Assembly: GCA_003450655.1 (NCBI GenBank)
Contig: DMFG01000061.1
Coordinates: forward strand, 1-12,989
DNA from: Coxiellaceae bacterium
GTDB lineage: Bacteria > Pseudomonadota > Gammaproteobacteria > Coxiellales > Coxiellaceae
DNA length: 12,989 nt
Reading direction: 5' to 3'
Position numbers and translations under genes: made by a program. Under the pieces are notes generated by a model. The model ran no database searches, was not told where the DNA came from, and was given only the letters and a program-made list of their open reading frames with translations. Below, piece after piece: positions 1 to 6,928 of the stretch (position 1 is its first letter; every line of letters begins with the position of its first letter).

Positions 1-528
1 AGCATAAGCAATATTTGGATTTAAATTAATGGTCTGAATACGAGTATCCGTCGCATATTCCTCAACCACATCGCGACTAGGTGATGGCACGCCTTTTTCA
101 TAATTAGTTGACAAACCAAACGGTGAGCTTTCAGAAAACCCGATAGCCCATTTATCAGATACAGGAAAAACCACCGAAAAATTCGGCACCAAATTTTGCG
201 TGCTTCCTGAAACCGCTTCCGTCACTGATTGTACGGGTAATGGCGCTTCTTGCACTGTAGCGCCGGGCTCAACCTGAGTGTTCAGCAATATACCTACACC
301 TCCAACAGAGATGGCTAAATGATCAAAATCGGTCATGGTTGCCGGATTATAAAACTGTAATGCCGCATTTTCACTGCTGGCAGCATCCCCTGCATGAACC
401 GTACTAACACCTGTGGCATTCTCTTCCCACAACTGAAAACCACCCGCAAACACCATAGGAGTAGCCATAAGCAGCGCACTCGCACTGACTGTAAAACTCC
501 AAGACATCACCCGCAAAGACTGCTTCAT
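1..528 (-). CDS. FadL/OmpP1/TodX-family outer-membrane channel, N-terminal part (C-terminus beyond window)
   Basis: The 176 visible residues begin with a Sec signal peptide: K2 and R6, a hydrophobic stretch to about residue 25, then VFA before a likely cut after Ala28. The mature start GGFQLWEENATGVSTVHAGD resembles the N-terminal hatch of FadL-type channels. YNPATMT at about 60-66 carries the NPA motif of this family. Known members are 14-strand outer-membrane barrels that pass long-chain fatty acids or other hydrophobic compounds; the substrate here cannot be read. The start ATG at 528 has an AAAGGAAAGG ribosome site just upstream. The gene runs off the left edge, so only about 40 percent is seen given a family length near 430. 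It is divergent from the AI-2E gene. The family call is firm; calling it true fadL rather than a TodX-type aromatic channel would be unsafe. Confidence 0.9.
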   Translation of the reverse strand, partial: MKQSLRVMSWSFTVSASALLMATPMVFAGGFQLWEENATGVSTVHAGDAASSENAALQFYNPATMTDFDHLAISVGGVGILLNTQVEPGATVQEAPLPVQSVTEAVSGSTQNLVPNFSVVFPVSDKWAIGFSESSPFGLSTNYEKGVPSPSRDVVEEYATDTRIQTINLNPNIAYA

Positions 529-602
529 AACCTTTCCTTTAACCATTAACTCAATAAACCCGATGTATTCAAGTGACTGCAGTCTACACGAAAAGCGCCC
601 TC

Positions 603-614
603 TTGAGTACTCAA
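603..614. repeat. 12-base perfect palindrome in divergent intergenic region
   Basis: TTGAGTACTCAA is its own reverse complement. It lies between the divergent FadL-like gene and the AI-2E gene, about 75 bases from the first and 85 from the second. A symmetric site placed this way could bind a dimeric regulator, but no named operator matches it and chance is possible. No strong sigma70 promoter could be fixed on either strand of this 170-base gap. TTGAGT itself could act as a weak -35 for the plus strand. Confidence 0.3.
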
Positions 615-698
615 AACCATAATTTATGCATAAAAACTAGACACTTACGAGCTAACTGATTAGCATGGTAGCTAAACAACAGGCAAGGAATGCACGCG

Positions 699-1733
699 AT
701 GAATCAGCAACAACCGATGAAACCCTGGAACTTCACACTCACCCTCATCATTTTAATTGCATCGGTCTATACCATATGGACGTTTGTCGCACCGATTGCC
801 TGGGCGGGTATTTTTGCTATTGCCCTATGGCCGCTGTATTGTCACTGGAGAAAATGGCTCTGGTCTAATGATATGCTAGCCTCACTCACTGCACTACTAC
901 TGCTCATTATCATCATTACCGTTCCACTCACATGGATCATTGTCTTGCTCATTCAAGAAATCCAAGAACTCATTGTGTTACTCAAAACTATTAATGAATC
1001 AGGCATGGCGATTCCAAACTGGGTAACTCATATCCCAATTATTGGCGAGAAAATAACGGTACTATGGAATGACACCATTGCTCACCCTGGTCAATTCAAA
1101 AATGTATTTGATACCTTAATGAGCCACCAGAGTGATATTGTTCCACACCTAAAATCGATCACTCAAGCCACCAGCTCTCATCTCTTCAACACAACAATCA
1201 CACTATTGGTGCTTTTCTTCATGCTTAAAGACGGCAACGTGATCGGCAAGACTTTTACGCGACTGGGTCAACGAGTATGGCAAAGTCGATGGCAATTACA
1301 TGGACCAAAACTGCTTTCCGCTATACGAGGTACCGTCAATGGCACGGTGCTTTCAGCGCTACTGTTTGGTCTCATTATGGGGATCGCTTACGCTGTCGCT
1401 GGCATTTCTCTCTTTGCCTTGCTCGGCTTAATGACCGGCTTATTGAGCATGATACCTTTCGGTGCCTTTGCCGTAATTGCAGTCACAGCCTTATACCTTT
1501 TAACACAGTCGTCTATCATCACTGCCATTATTCTCTTTATTTTTGGATCTGTTGTTGAATCAGCTATTGAACGCTTTATTAAACCTAAGCTCATTGGATC
1601 AGGAACAGAACTACCCTTCATTTTTGTTTTTTTGGGTATTTTAGGTGGATTAGACATGTTCGGTATCATTGGGCTGTTCCTAGGTCCTGTCATCATGGCC
1701 ATGTTGATTACACTGATTAACGAATATCGATAA
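699..1733 (+). CDS. AI-2E family transporter (PF01594-type, YdiK/PerM-like membrane protein)
   Basis: This is an inner-membrane protein of 344 residues, the usual length of the family. It opens with two hydrophobic segments (about 10-60), a third at about 65-90, then a soluble, amphipathic stretch (about 90-165). A cluster of membrane segments fills the C-terminal half. The C-terminal GTELPFIFVFLGILGGLDMFGIIGLFLGPVIMA block is the family hallmark: the Gly-rich helix pair with LGP. The family was named for E. coli TqsA, which affects autoinducer-2 export; other members are Na+/H+ antiporters or of unknown role, so the substrate is open. An in-frame ATG at 690 would add three residues, but AAGGA at 685-689 sits 9 bases before the ATG at 699 and only overlaps the 690 codon, so 699 is preferred. 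It stands alone on its strand and converges with marC, 26 bases apart. Confidence 0.9.
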   Translation: MNQQQPMKPWNFTLTLIILIASVYTIWTFVAPIAWAGIFAIALWPLYCHWRKWLWSNDMLASLTALLLLIIIITVPLTWIIVLLIQEIQELIVLLKTINESGMAIPNWVTHIPIIGEKITVLWNDTIAHPGQFKNVFDTLMSHQSDIVPHLKSITQATSSHLFNTTITLLVLFFMLKDGNVIGKTFTRLGQRVWQSRWQLHGPKLLSAIRGTVNGTVLSALLFGLIMGIAYAVAGISLFALLGLMTGLLSMIPFGAFAVIAVTALYLLTQSSIITAIILFIFGSVVESAIERFIKPKLIGSGTELPFIFVFLGILGGLDMFGIIGLFLGPVIMAMLITLINEYR

Positions 1734-1759
1734 ACAGACCATCGTTTTATATCGAGCGA

Positions 1760-2344
1760 CTAAGTAACGTGCAAATATTCACTAATACCAGTTAGAAACA
1801 TTTGCACGGCCACTGTTGTTAAGATCATTCCCATTAATCGTTCAATCGCTATCAAGCCTCGCTTGCCCAAAAAACGCATTAAATAATTACCACAGAGTAC
1901 AACAGCTAGAAATACCACAGATGCAATCAAAATGGATGCAGCCCAGGTCCAAATCATCGCTGGCTGCTTAGCAACAAATAACAAAACCATTGCCAATGCT
2001 GACGGGCCGGCGGTTAAAGGGATCGCCAAAGGCACAATAAAAGGTTCATCATCATCTTGAGTATCTACCGTTGCACCAGGAAAAATCATACGAATAGCAA
2101 TAAGAAATAAAATCACACCGCCCGCGATACTCAATGCAGAAGCAGTCAACTGCAGTCCATGCATGATATATTGACCAAAAAATAAAAATATCAAAAGCAC
2201 TAACAAAGCAATTAATGTCTCGCGAATAATAATTTTCGTTTGCATTAACGAATCATATCGACGCAGTACCGCTAAAAAAACAGGCACATTTCCCAATGGA
2301 TCCATCACCAAAATCAAGGTGACAGCGGCTGTATATAATGTCAT
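1760..2344 (-). CDS. yhgN: MarC/YhgN-family integral membrane protein
   Basis: The protein has 194 residues with about six hydrophobic segments and almost no soluble part. The family motif MDPLGNVPVFLAVL lies at about 14-27. EPFIVPLAIPLTAGPSALA lies at about 100-118 and ERLMGMILTTVAVQMFLTGI near the C-terminus. These three blocks agree closely with my memory of E. coli YhgN, which is of similar length. The family was once called multiple antibiotic resistance protein MarC, but that role is not supported for E. coli MarC. Some archaeal members are reported amino-acid transporters (NAAT), so the true substrate is unknown. The start has a GAGGA ribosome site 6 bases upstream, inside the 9-base gap after the rubredoxin reductase stop. 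It is therefore the last gene of the probable hemE operon. Confidence 0.9.
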   Translation of the reverse strand: MTLYTAAVTLILVMDPLGNVPVFLAVLRRYDSLMQTKIIIRETLIALLVLLIFLFFGQYIMHGLQLTASALSIAGGVILFLIAIRMIFPGATVDTQDDDEPFIVPLAIPLTAGPSALAMVLLFVAKQPAMIWTWAASILIASVVFLAVVLCGNYLMRFLGKRGLIAIERLMGMILTTVAVQMFLTGISEYLHVT

Positions 2345-2353
2345 GGACTATCC

Positions 2354-3493
2354 TCAGGGGTTTAATAATTTAATACACTCGGCGCGCTCTTCAATGCGAT
2401 CGCCTAACAAAATAAAGCCACAGGTAGCACCAGTATCATCCAAAAATAAAGCGCGAAGGTGCTTACCTTCACCATCGACCTTCCATTCTCCCTGTTTTTT
2501 TGTTGGAGGCAATACCGAAGCCATTGGACACAGCGGTGTTTTAACAACAACAGGCATTACCGGATAATGCAATGGCACTTTTTTACCCGACAAGCCATGG
2601 GCTACTGTTCTTGAACAGTGCATAATCGGCATAATATGAGGACGCCATTGCCCCATCACTTCCGCACAATCACCCAGCGCAAAAATACCTTTAACAGACG
2701 TCTCACAATATTCATCAACTACAATGCCATGTTCAACCTGTATCCCTGCAGACTGCGCCAATGCAACTTCTGGACGAATACCGATGGCAGAGATCACTAA
2801 GTCCACTTCTAAACAAGTATCCGTTGATAGCGTCACTCGATAACCTTCACCGGAATGATCAATAGCCTTTGCCGTACACCCCAAACGCAAATCCACTGAT
2901 GCATCCCTAAAAACACCTTCAACCACCGCGCCTAACTCACTAGGAAGCAAGGCTTTTAAAGGTTGATCACATGGATCGATGACGGTTACCTGGATCCCTA
3001 TAGCCTGCATATCATTCGCCAGTTCCATACCCACCAAACCTGCACCTAACACGGCAACACGATTACAGCCCTTTAGCTGTGGTTGCAGTTGGCGATAGTC
3101 CATCAAACTATTCATTGAAATAACAGCATCCACTGCATCTCCTCCTAATGGCGCACGAATAGCTTGCCCTCCTTGTGCCAATACCAGTTGACTATAATGC
3201 TGCTTACCACCTTCATAGAAAACGGTTTTACTCTCTGGATCAATTCGAGTTACACAGGTATGTGCCAAAAGCTTAGCGTTAAACTGTTCACCTTGTTGAT
3301 CACCAGAGGCTATGACTAACTCGTCTAAGGATTTTGATTTGGCTAACGATGTTGAAAGCAGTGGCTTTGAATAAAAATCACCATCTTCTGCTGTAATAAT
3401 CACTAATGGCGTCTCACCATCTAGGCGTCGCCAATCTCGGGCTACAGAATAAGCCGCTAAGCCACTACCAATAATGACCAAAGGTGCTGTCAT
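2354..3493 (-). CDS. rubB: Rubredoxin-NAD(+) reductase / FAD-dependent pyridine nucleotide-disulfide oxidoreductase
   Basis: This 379-residue flavoprotein has the class fold. An FAD dinucleotide loop, IIGSGLAAYSVA, lies at 7-18. A second Rossmann loop for NAD(P)H, VLGAGLVGMELAND, lies at 148-161. The FAD-closing motif IFALGDCAEV lies at 270-279. The segments FYSKPLLSTSLAKSK and PVVVKTPLCPM resemble Pseudomonas RubB (AlkT-type) as I recall it, over nearly the full length. Such enzymes pass electrons from NADH to rubredoxin, which then serves alkane hydroxylases or oxygen and oxidative-stress defence. No rubredoxin gene is in the window. The ribosome site GAGGAG begins two bases inside the preceding hemE stop region (13-base gap), so translation is probably coupled. 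A related ferredoxin reductase or nitrite-reductase-like function cannot be excluded, but rubredoxin reductase is the best match. Confidence 0.85.
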   Translation of the reverse strand: MTAPLVIIGSGLAAYSVARDWRRLDGETPLVIITAEDGDFYSKPLLSTSLAKSKSLDELVIASGDQQGEQFNAKLLAHTCVTRIDPESKTVFYEGGKQHYSQLVLAQGGQAIRAPLGGDAVDAVISMNSLMDYRQLQPQLKGCNRVAVLGAGLVGMELANDMQAIGIQVTVIDPCDQPLKALLPSELGAVVEGVFRDASVDLRLGCTAKAIDHSGEGYRVTLSTDTCLEVDLVISAIGIRPEVALAQSAGIQVEHGIVVDEYCETSVKGIFALGDCAEVMGQWRPHIMPIMHCSRTVAHGLSGKKVPLHYPVMPVVVKTPLCPMASVLPPTKKQGEWKVDGEGKHLRALFLDDTGATCGFILLGDRIEERAECIKLLNP

Positions 3494-3506
3494 GATACGC
3501 TCTCCT

Positions 3507-4544
3507 CTAACTAAAAAATTGATGCAAGGCTTTGATCATAGCTACGACACCTGATATTGGTGTGTGCTGATCAATACCATGCCCCAGATTAAACACATGC
3601 GGATGACCCTGCATCGCTTCTAATATCCTATGCACCTCACAGGTTATGATTTCCTCTGATCCAAATAACACACTTGGATCTAAATTACCTTGTAACGCAG
3701 TATGTGGACCCACTGCTTCTCTTGCCTGTCGCAAATCAATCGTCCAATCAACACCCACAGCATCACAACCACTGCTCGCTAATAGTGACAACCATGGTGC
3801 TGCCTGTTTCGTGTAAAAGATCAGTGGAATACGTTGGCCATTTCGCTCACGTTGAACACCCTCTGAGATGGTTTGCATAAAAGCTAATGAAAAGGTTTGA
3901 TAAGCAGAATAAGATAATAACCCTCCCCAGCTATCAAAAATCATGATCGCATCAGCACCTGCTGAAATTTGCGCATTCACATAATCAATCACAACCCTTG
4001 TCAGCGCATCCAGTAAGGCCAACATCACCTTAGGCTGTTGATAGACCATTGTTCGTGGTTTTAACCACTGCTTACTGCCACTTCCTTCAACCATATAGGC
4101 TGCCAAGGTCCAAGGACTCCCAGAGAATCCAATCAGCGGTAATGATGCATCCATCTGTGATTTTGTTTGTCGAATGGCTGACATCACGTAGTCTAAAGAA
4201 GTTTCAACATCAATGGACTGTAATGCCCTAACATCTGACAGTGTGTGGATTGGCTTCTCAAACTGAGGCCCTTCGTTTTTAACAAACTGCACGGGAAGAC
4301 CCATAGCATCAGGAATAGTTAAGATATCACTAAAGATAATGGCGGCATCTAAAGGAAAACGCGCCAAAGGCTGCAAGGTTGCCTCAGCGGCTAATTCGGG
4401 TGTGCGACAAAAAGTCATGAAGTCAGGTACTTGCTGGCGCAACGCACGATATTCAGGCAAGTATCGACCTGCCTGACGCATCATCCACACGGGTGTGCGA
4501 TCAACTGATTGGCCTAATAAGGCTCGGATAAACCGACTTTCCAT
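3507..4544 (-). CDS. hemE: Uroporphyrinogen decarboxylase
   Basis: HemE removes four carboxyl groups from uroporphyrinogen III to give coproporphyrinogen III in cytosolic heme synthesis. The 345-residue frame is close to the usual 354. The N-terminal signature RTPVWMMRQAGRYLPEYR lies at 16-33, with Arg23 and Arg27 the substrate-carboxylate binding arginines. IIFSDILTIPDAMG follows at 69-82, with Asp73 matching the catalytic aspartate. GFSGSPWTLAAYMVEG, MIFDSWGG and the C-terminal FNLGHGI histidine block are all present. The open frame extends upstream to a GTG at 4556. The ATG at 4544 is preferred because GGAGA sits 5 bases before it, while the GTG has no ribosome site. It is the first gene of the hemE - rubB - yhgN set and is divergent from rdgC. 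Confidence 0.97.
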   Translation of the reverse strand: MESRFIRALLGQSVDRTPVWMMRQAGRYLPEYRALRQQVPDFMTFCRTPELAAEATLQPLARFPLDAAIIFSDILTIPDAMGLPVQFVKNEGPQFEKPIHTLSDVRALQSIDVETSLDYVMSAIRQTKSQMDASLPLIGFSGSPWTLAAYMVEGSGSKQWLKPRTMVYQQPKVMLALLDALTRVVIDYVNAQISAGADAIMIFDSWGGLLSYSAYQTFSLAFMQTISEGVQRERNGQRIPLIFYTKQAAPWLSLLASSGCDAVGVDWTIDLRQAREAVGPHTALQGNLDPSVLFGSEEIITCEVHRILEAMQGHPHVFNLGHGIDQHTPISGVVAMIKALHQFFS

Positions 4545-4562
4545 TGCACTCTCCACTCACAG

Positions 4563-4585
4563 GATAAAATTTCAACGATTTTATC
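4563..4585. repeat. Inverted repeat between hemE and rdgC
   Basis: GATAAAAT (4563-4570) and ATTTTATC (4578-4585) are exact inverted arms around a 7-base spacer. The repeat lies 18 bases upstream of the hemE start and before the rdgC promoter candidate. The arms are AT-only apart from the outer G/C, so chance is a real possibility. The site overlaps where a hemE promoter would be expected (TAAAAT on the minus strand could be a -10). An operator or overlapping promoter boxes would both explain it. Confidence 0.35.
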
Positions 4586-4607
4586 GAATACTACCCCCTA
4601 ACACCAG

Positions 4608-4636
4608 TTGTCATTATGGATTTTTTCAGCAATACT
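4608..4636 (+). promoter_or_regulatory. Candidate sigma70 promoter for rdgC-murB-yhbQ
   Basis: TTGTCA at 4608-4613 (5 of 6 to TTGACA) and AATACT at 4631-4636 (4 of 6 to TATAAT) are spaced 17 bases apart. This would start RNA near 4643 and leave a leader of about 25 bases carrying the AAGGAG ribosome site. It also argues that the open frame upstream of the rdgC ATG, which overlaps these boxes, is not translated. Confidence 0.45.
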
Positions 4637-4667
4637 CGCGGCACACTTAGATGACAAGGAGCCTTTC

Positions 4668-5582
4668 ATGTGGTTTAAAAACGCACAACTTCACCCCTTA
4701 CAAAATGAGTTCCCCTACCAGCCTGAAAAATTAGAAGAATTTTTAAGCCAACAAGCTTTTCAACCTTGCGGAAGTGTATCCCCACAGAGCTTAGGCTGGG
4801 TACCTCCCATTGGTGAAGACGATGCACCCTTAGTTCATGGCAGCAATGGCTCTCTGCTCTTCTGCTTAAAAATCGAAGAAAAATTACTTCCTGCTGGTGT
4901 CGTTAAAGAACAACACGAAGCCGAAGTTAAAGCGATTGAAACACAGCAAGGCAGAAAACTCTTTAAAGACGAAAAACAACGCCTCAAAGATGAGCTCTAC
5001 CACACACTACTCTCTAAAGCCTTCACACGATCACAACGTGTCTACGCCTATATTGATACACGCTCACAACAACTCATCATTGATACCAGCAGCCCTAAAC
5101 GCGCAGAACAATTCTTAAAAATATTTCGTCATTGTGCCAACACCATAGGCTTAACGCGTTTTGATTTCATGTCACCTCGTAGCGTCATGACGAATTGGCT
5201 ACAATCACAACGCTATCCTGGCGGCATCAGCATCACGGAACAGTGTGTTTTAGAAGAGCCTAAAGACCATGGGGGAACAGCACGATTCCAACAGTCTGAC
5301 TTACTAGGTGATGGCGTCAAAGGCTGCTTAGAACAAGGTAGCCAAGTGATCTCTCTCGGGCTTAACTGGAAAGATCAAATTCGTTTTAACTTAAAGCATG
5401 ACTTTTCTATCACCAGCATTAAATTTCTTGATAGCGTACAAGACTTAGCTCGCGATGGTTTTAGCGAAACCGCTGAAGAGCGTCATGCTGCTGATTTTGC
5501 TATTATGAGTGAAACACTAGCGCATTTCTTTAAAGATTTACTGCCCCACTTTATCACTCAAGAGGAAGCTGTTGCTTGCTAA
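4668..5582 (+). CDS. rdgC: Recombination-associated protein RdgC
   Basis: RdgC is a ring-forming, sequence-independent double-strand DNA-binding protein. It inhibits RecA-driven exchange and is needed when replication restart is impaired. The 304-residue product matches the E. coli length (303) and pattern: MWFKNAQLHPL at the start, FQPCGSVSPQSLGWVPPIGEDDAPLVH at about 36-62, EEKLLPAGVVKEQHEAEVKAIE, then FKDEKQRLKDELYHTLLSKAF. Further on come LGLNWKDQIRFNLKHDFSITSIKF and the C-terminal DFAIMSETLAHFFKDLLPHF. The open frame extends back to a TTG at 4608, but the ATG at 4668 has a perfect AAGGAG 6 bases upstream and the conserved MWFKN start, so it is chosen. The stop is 6 bases before murB, which suggests co-transcription. 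Confidence 0.95.
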   Translation: MWFKNAQLHPLQNEFPYQPEKLEEFLSQQAFQPCGSVSPQSLGWVPPIGEDDAPLVHGSNGSLLFCLKIEEKLLPAGVVKEQHEAEVKAIETQQGRKLFKDEKQRLKDELYHTLLSKAFTRSQRVYAYIDTRSQQLIIDTSSPKRAEQFLKIFRHCANTIGLTRFDFMSPRSVMTNWLQSQRYPGGISITEQCVLEEPKDHGGTARFQQSDLLGDGVKGCLEQGSQVISLGLNWKDQIRFNLKHDFSITSIKFLDSVQDLARDGFSETAEERHAADFAIMSETLAHFFKDLLPHFITQEEAVAC

Positions 5583-5588
5583 GCGAAT

Positions 5589-6608
5589 ATGAACTTACCG
5601 ATCATCCAATCTAACGTTTCATTAAAACCGCATAACACGCTTGCGGTTGATGCGTTATCACATCGGTACGTCAAACTTCATCATGCTAAGCAACTGACCT
5701 CGCTCTTTGAGCAAGGGGCACTCGACTCATCACCATTTTTTCTAGGGCAAGGCAGCAACCTATTAATTACCCAACCGATTAAACCCTTAGTCATACACAA
5801 TCAATTACAGGGGTTTACTATTGAACAAGAAACCTCAGAGTATGCTGACATCACCATTGCGTCCGGTGAAAACTGGCACCAAGTGGTCTGTCACTGCATC
5901 AAAAATGGTTATTATGGTCTAGAAAATCTATCACTAATTCCAGGCACCGTGGGAGCAGCTCCCGTGCAAAACATTGGTGCTTATGGTGTTGAGATAAAAG
6001 ATACCATTCTTAAAGTTAGTGTGTTTGATACCAAAACAGGCCAAAGCTTAGACCTCGATAACAAAGAATGTCAATTGACTTATCGAGATAGCATTTTTAA
6101 ACAACCTCAACATAAACACTGGTTAATCACAGCTATCACTTTACGCCTCAATAAAACCTTCACAGCACAACTCGATTACCCAGTATTGGCCGATCACTTC
6201 AAACAATCATCGAAAACCATCACAGCCAACGCGGTTGCGAACGCTGTTATAGCCATTCGACAATCAAAGTTACCAGACCCATCGGCCATACCCAACGCTG
6301 GAAGCTTCTTTAAAAACCCCATTATTCATGATGATAATTACCAACGATTAATCAAAGACAACCCGTCAATGCCCTCCTTCCCTACCTATGATAACCAATA
6401 TAAAATTCCAGCAGCTTGGTTAATCGAGCAATGTGGATGGAAAGGCAAACGTGAAGGTGATGTCAGCATGCATCACCAACAATCGGTTGTATTAATCAAT
6501 CATGGTAATGCTACAGGCCAGAGCTTACTCAGACACACAGAACGCGTGAGCAAGAGCGTTAAACAACGATTTGGCATTCAGCTTATCCCAGAAGTGAATA
6601 TTCAGTAA
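5589..6608 (+). CDS. murB: UDP-N-acetylenolpyruvoylglucosamine reductase (long, type I)
   Basis: MurB reduces UDP-GlcNAc-enolpyruvate to UDP-MurNAc with NADPH and FAD, the second committed step of peptidoglycan synthesis in the cytosol. The 339 residues equal the E. coli-type long form (342). The FAD-binding part has FFLGQGSNLLIT (51-62) and ENLSLIPGTVGAAPVQNIGAYGVEIKD (112-138). TYRDSIFK (164-171) holds the active-site arginine R166. PNAGSFFKNP (235-244) holds S239, the proton-donor serine. The C-terminal PEV gives the conserved glutamate E335. The ATG follows the rdgC stop by 6 bases and has no good ribosome site at the usual distance; the nearest purine run is GAGGAAG about 16 bases upstream. 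Translation probably depends on ribosomes finishing rdgC. Its stop overlaps the next gene. Confidence 0.97.
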   Translation: MNLPIIQSNVSLKPHNTLAVDALSHRYVKLHHAKQLTSLFEQGALDSSPFFLGQGSNLLITQPIKPLVIHNQLQGFTIEQETSEYADITIASGENWHQVVCHCIKNGYYGLENLSLIPGTVGAAPVQNIGAYGVEIKDTILKVSVFDTKTGQSLDLDNKECQLTYRDSIFKQPQHKHWLITAITLRLNKTFTAQLDYPVLADHFKQSSKTITANAVANAVIAIRQSKLPDPSAIPNAGSFFKNPIIHDDNYQRLIKDNPSMPSFPTYDNQYKIPAAWLIEQCGWKGKREGDVSMHHQQSVVLINHGNATGQSLLRHTERVSKSVKQRFGIQLIPEVNIQ

Positions 6609-6922
6609 TGCCTGAATACACGCTATATATCCTTTTATGTGACAATCAAAACCTCTACACAGGGATCACAACCGATCTAGATAAACGGTACCAACAACAT
6701 TGCAACGGTAGTGCCGCTAAATACACCAGAAGTTTTAAGCCAATGGCTATACTCAAATACTGGGTGATTGGTTCGGACAGGGGACAGGCTCAACAGCTTG
6801 AATATCAAGTCAAAAAACTTCCTCGAACAACTAAAGAGCATATTATCCAGCATATACATTCAACGACTGAACTCATGAACTACCTACATCATTCTAAAAA
6901 ACTATCAGGTAAACATCATTAA
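6608..6922 (+). CDS. yhbQ: GIY-YIG nuclease superfamily protein, YhbQ/UPF0213 type
   Basis: This small 104-residue protein is a single GIY-YIG domain. The two half-motifs appear as YIL (7-9) and YTG (17-19), followed by the conserved ITTDLDKRYQQH with Arg27 and His31. The putative metal-binding glutamate is in QLEYQVKKLPR (E65). The string LYTGITTDLDKRYQQH closely matches E. coli YhbQ, a stand-alone nuclease-like protein with reported DNA endonuclease activity but unsettled role. The ATG overlaps the murB stop by one base (TAATG), so the two are translationally coupled. It converges on the RND gene with only 6 bases between stops. The extra C-terminal 15-20 residues are basic and probably disordered. 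Fold is sure; in vivo function is not. Confidence 0.93.
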   Translation: MPEYTLYILLCDNQNLYTGITTDLDKRYQQHCNGSAAKYTRSFKPMAILKYWVIGSDRGQAQQLEYQVKKLPRTTKEHIIQHIHSTTELMNYLHHSKKLSGKHH

Positions 6923-6928
6923 TTTCTA

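Noticed and set aside
665..868. Short plus-strand reading frame overlapping the AI-2E start
   Set aside because: It overlaps the start of the well-supported AI-2E gene in another frame and has no family match.
1388..1702. 104-codon minus-strand frame inside the AI-2E gene
   Set aside because: It is antisense to conserved coding sequence and its product is a low-complexity mirror of that gene.
1728..1755. Possible hairpin between AI-2E and marC stops (TCGATA against TATCGA)
   Set aside because: The stem is 6 bases, AT-rich, with a long loop and no T-run, so I cannot call it a terminator.
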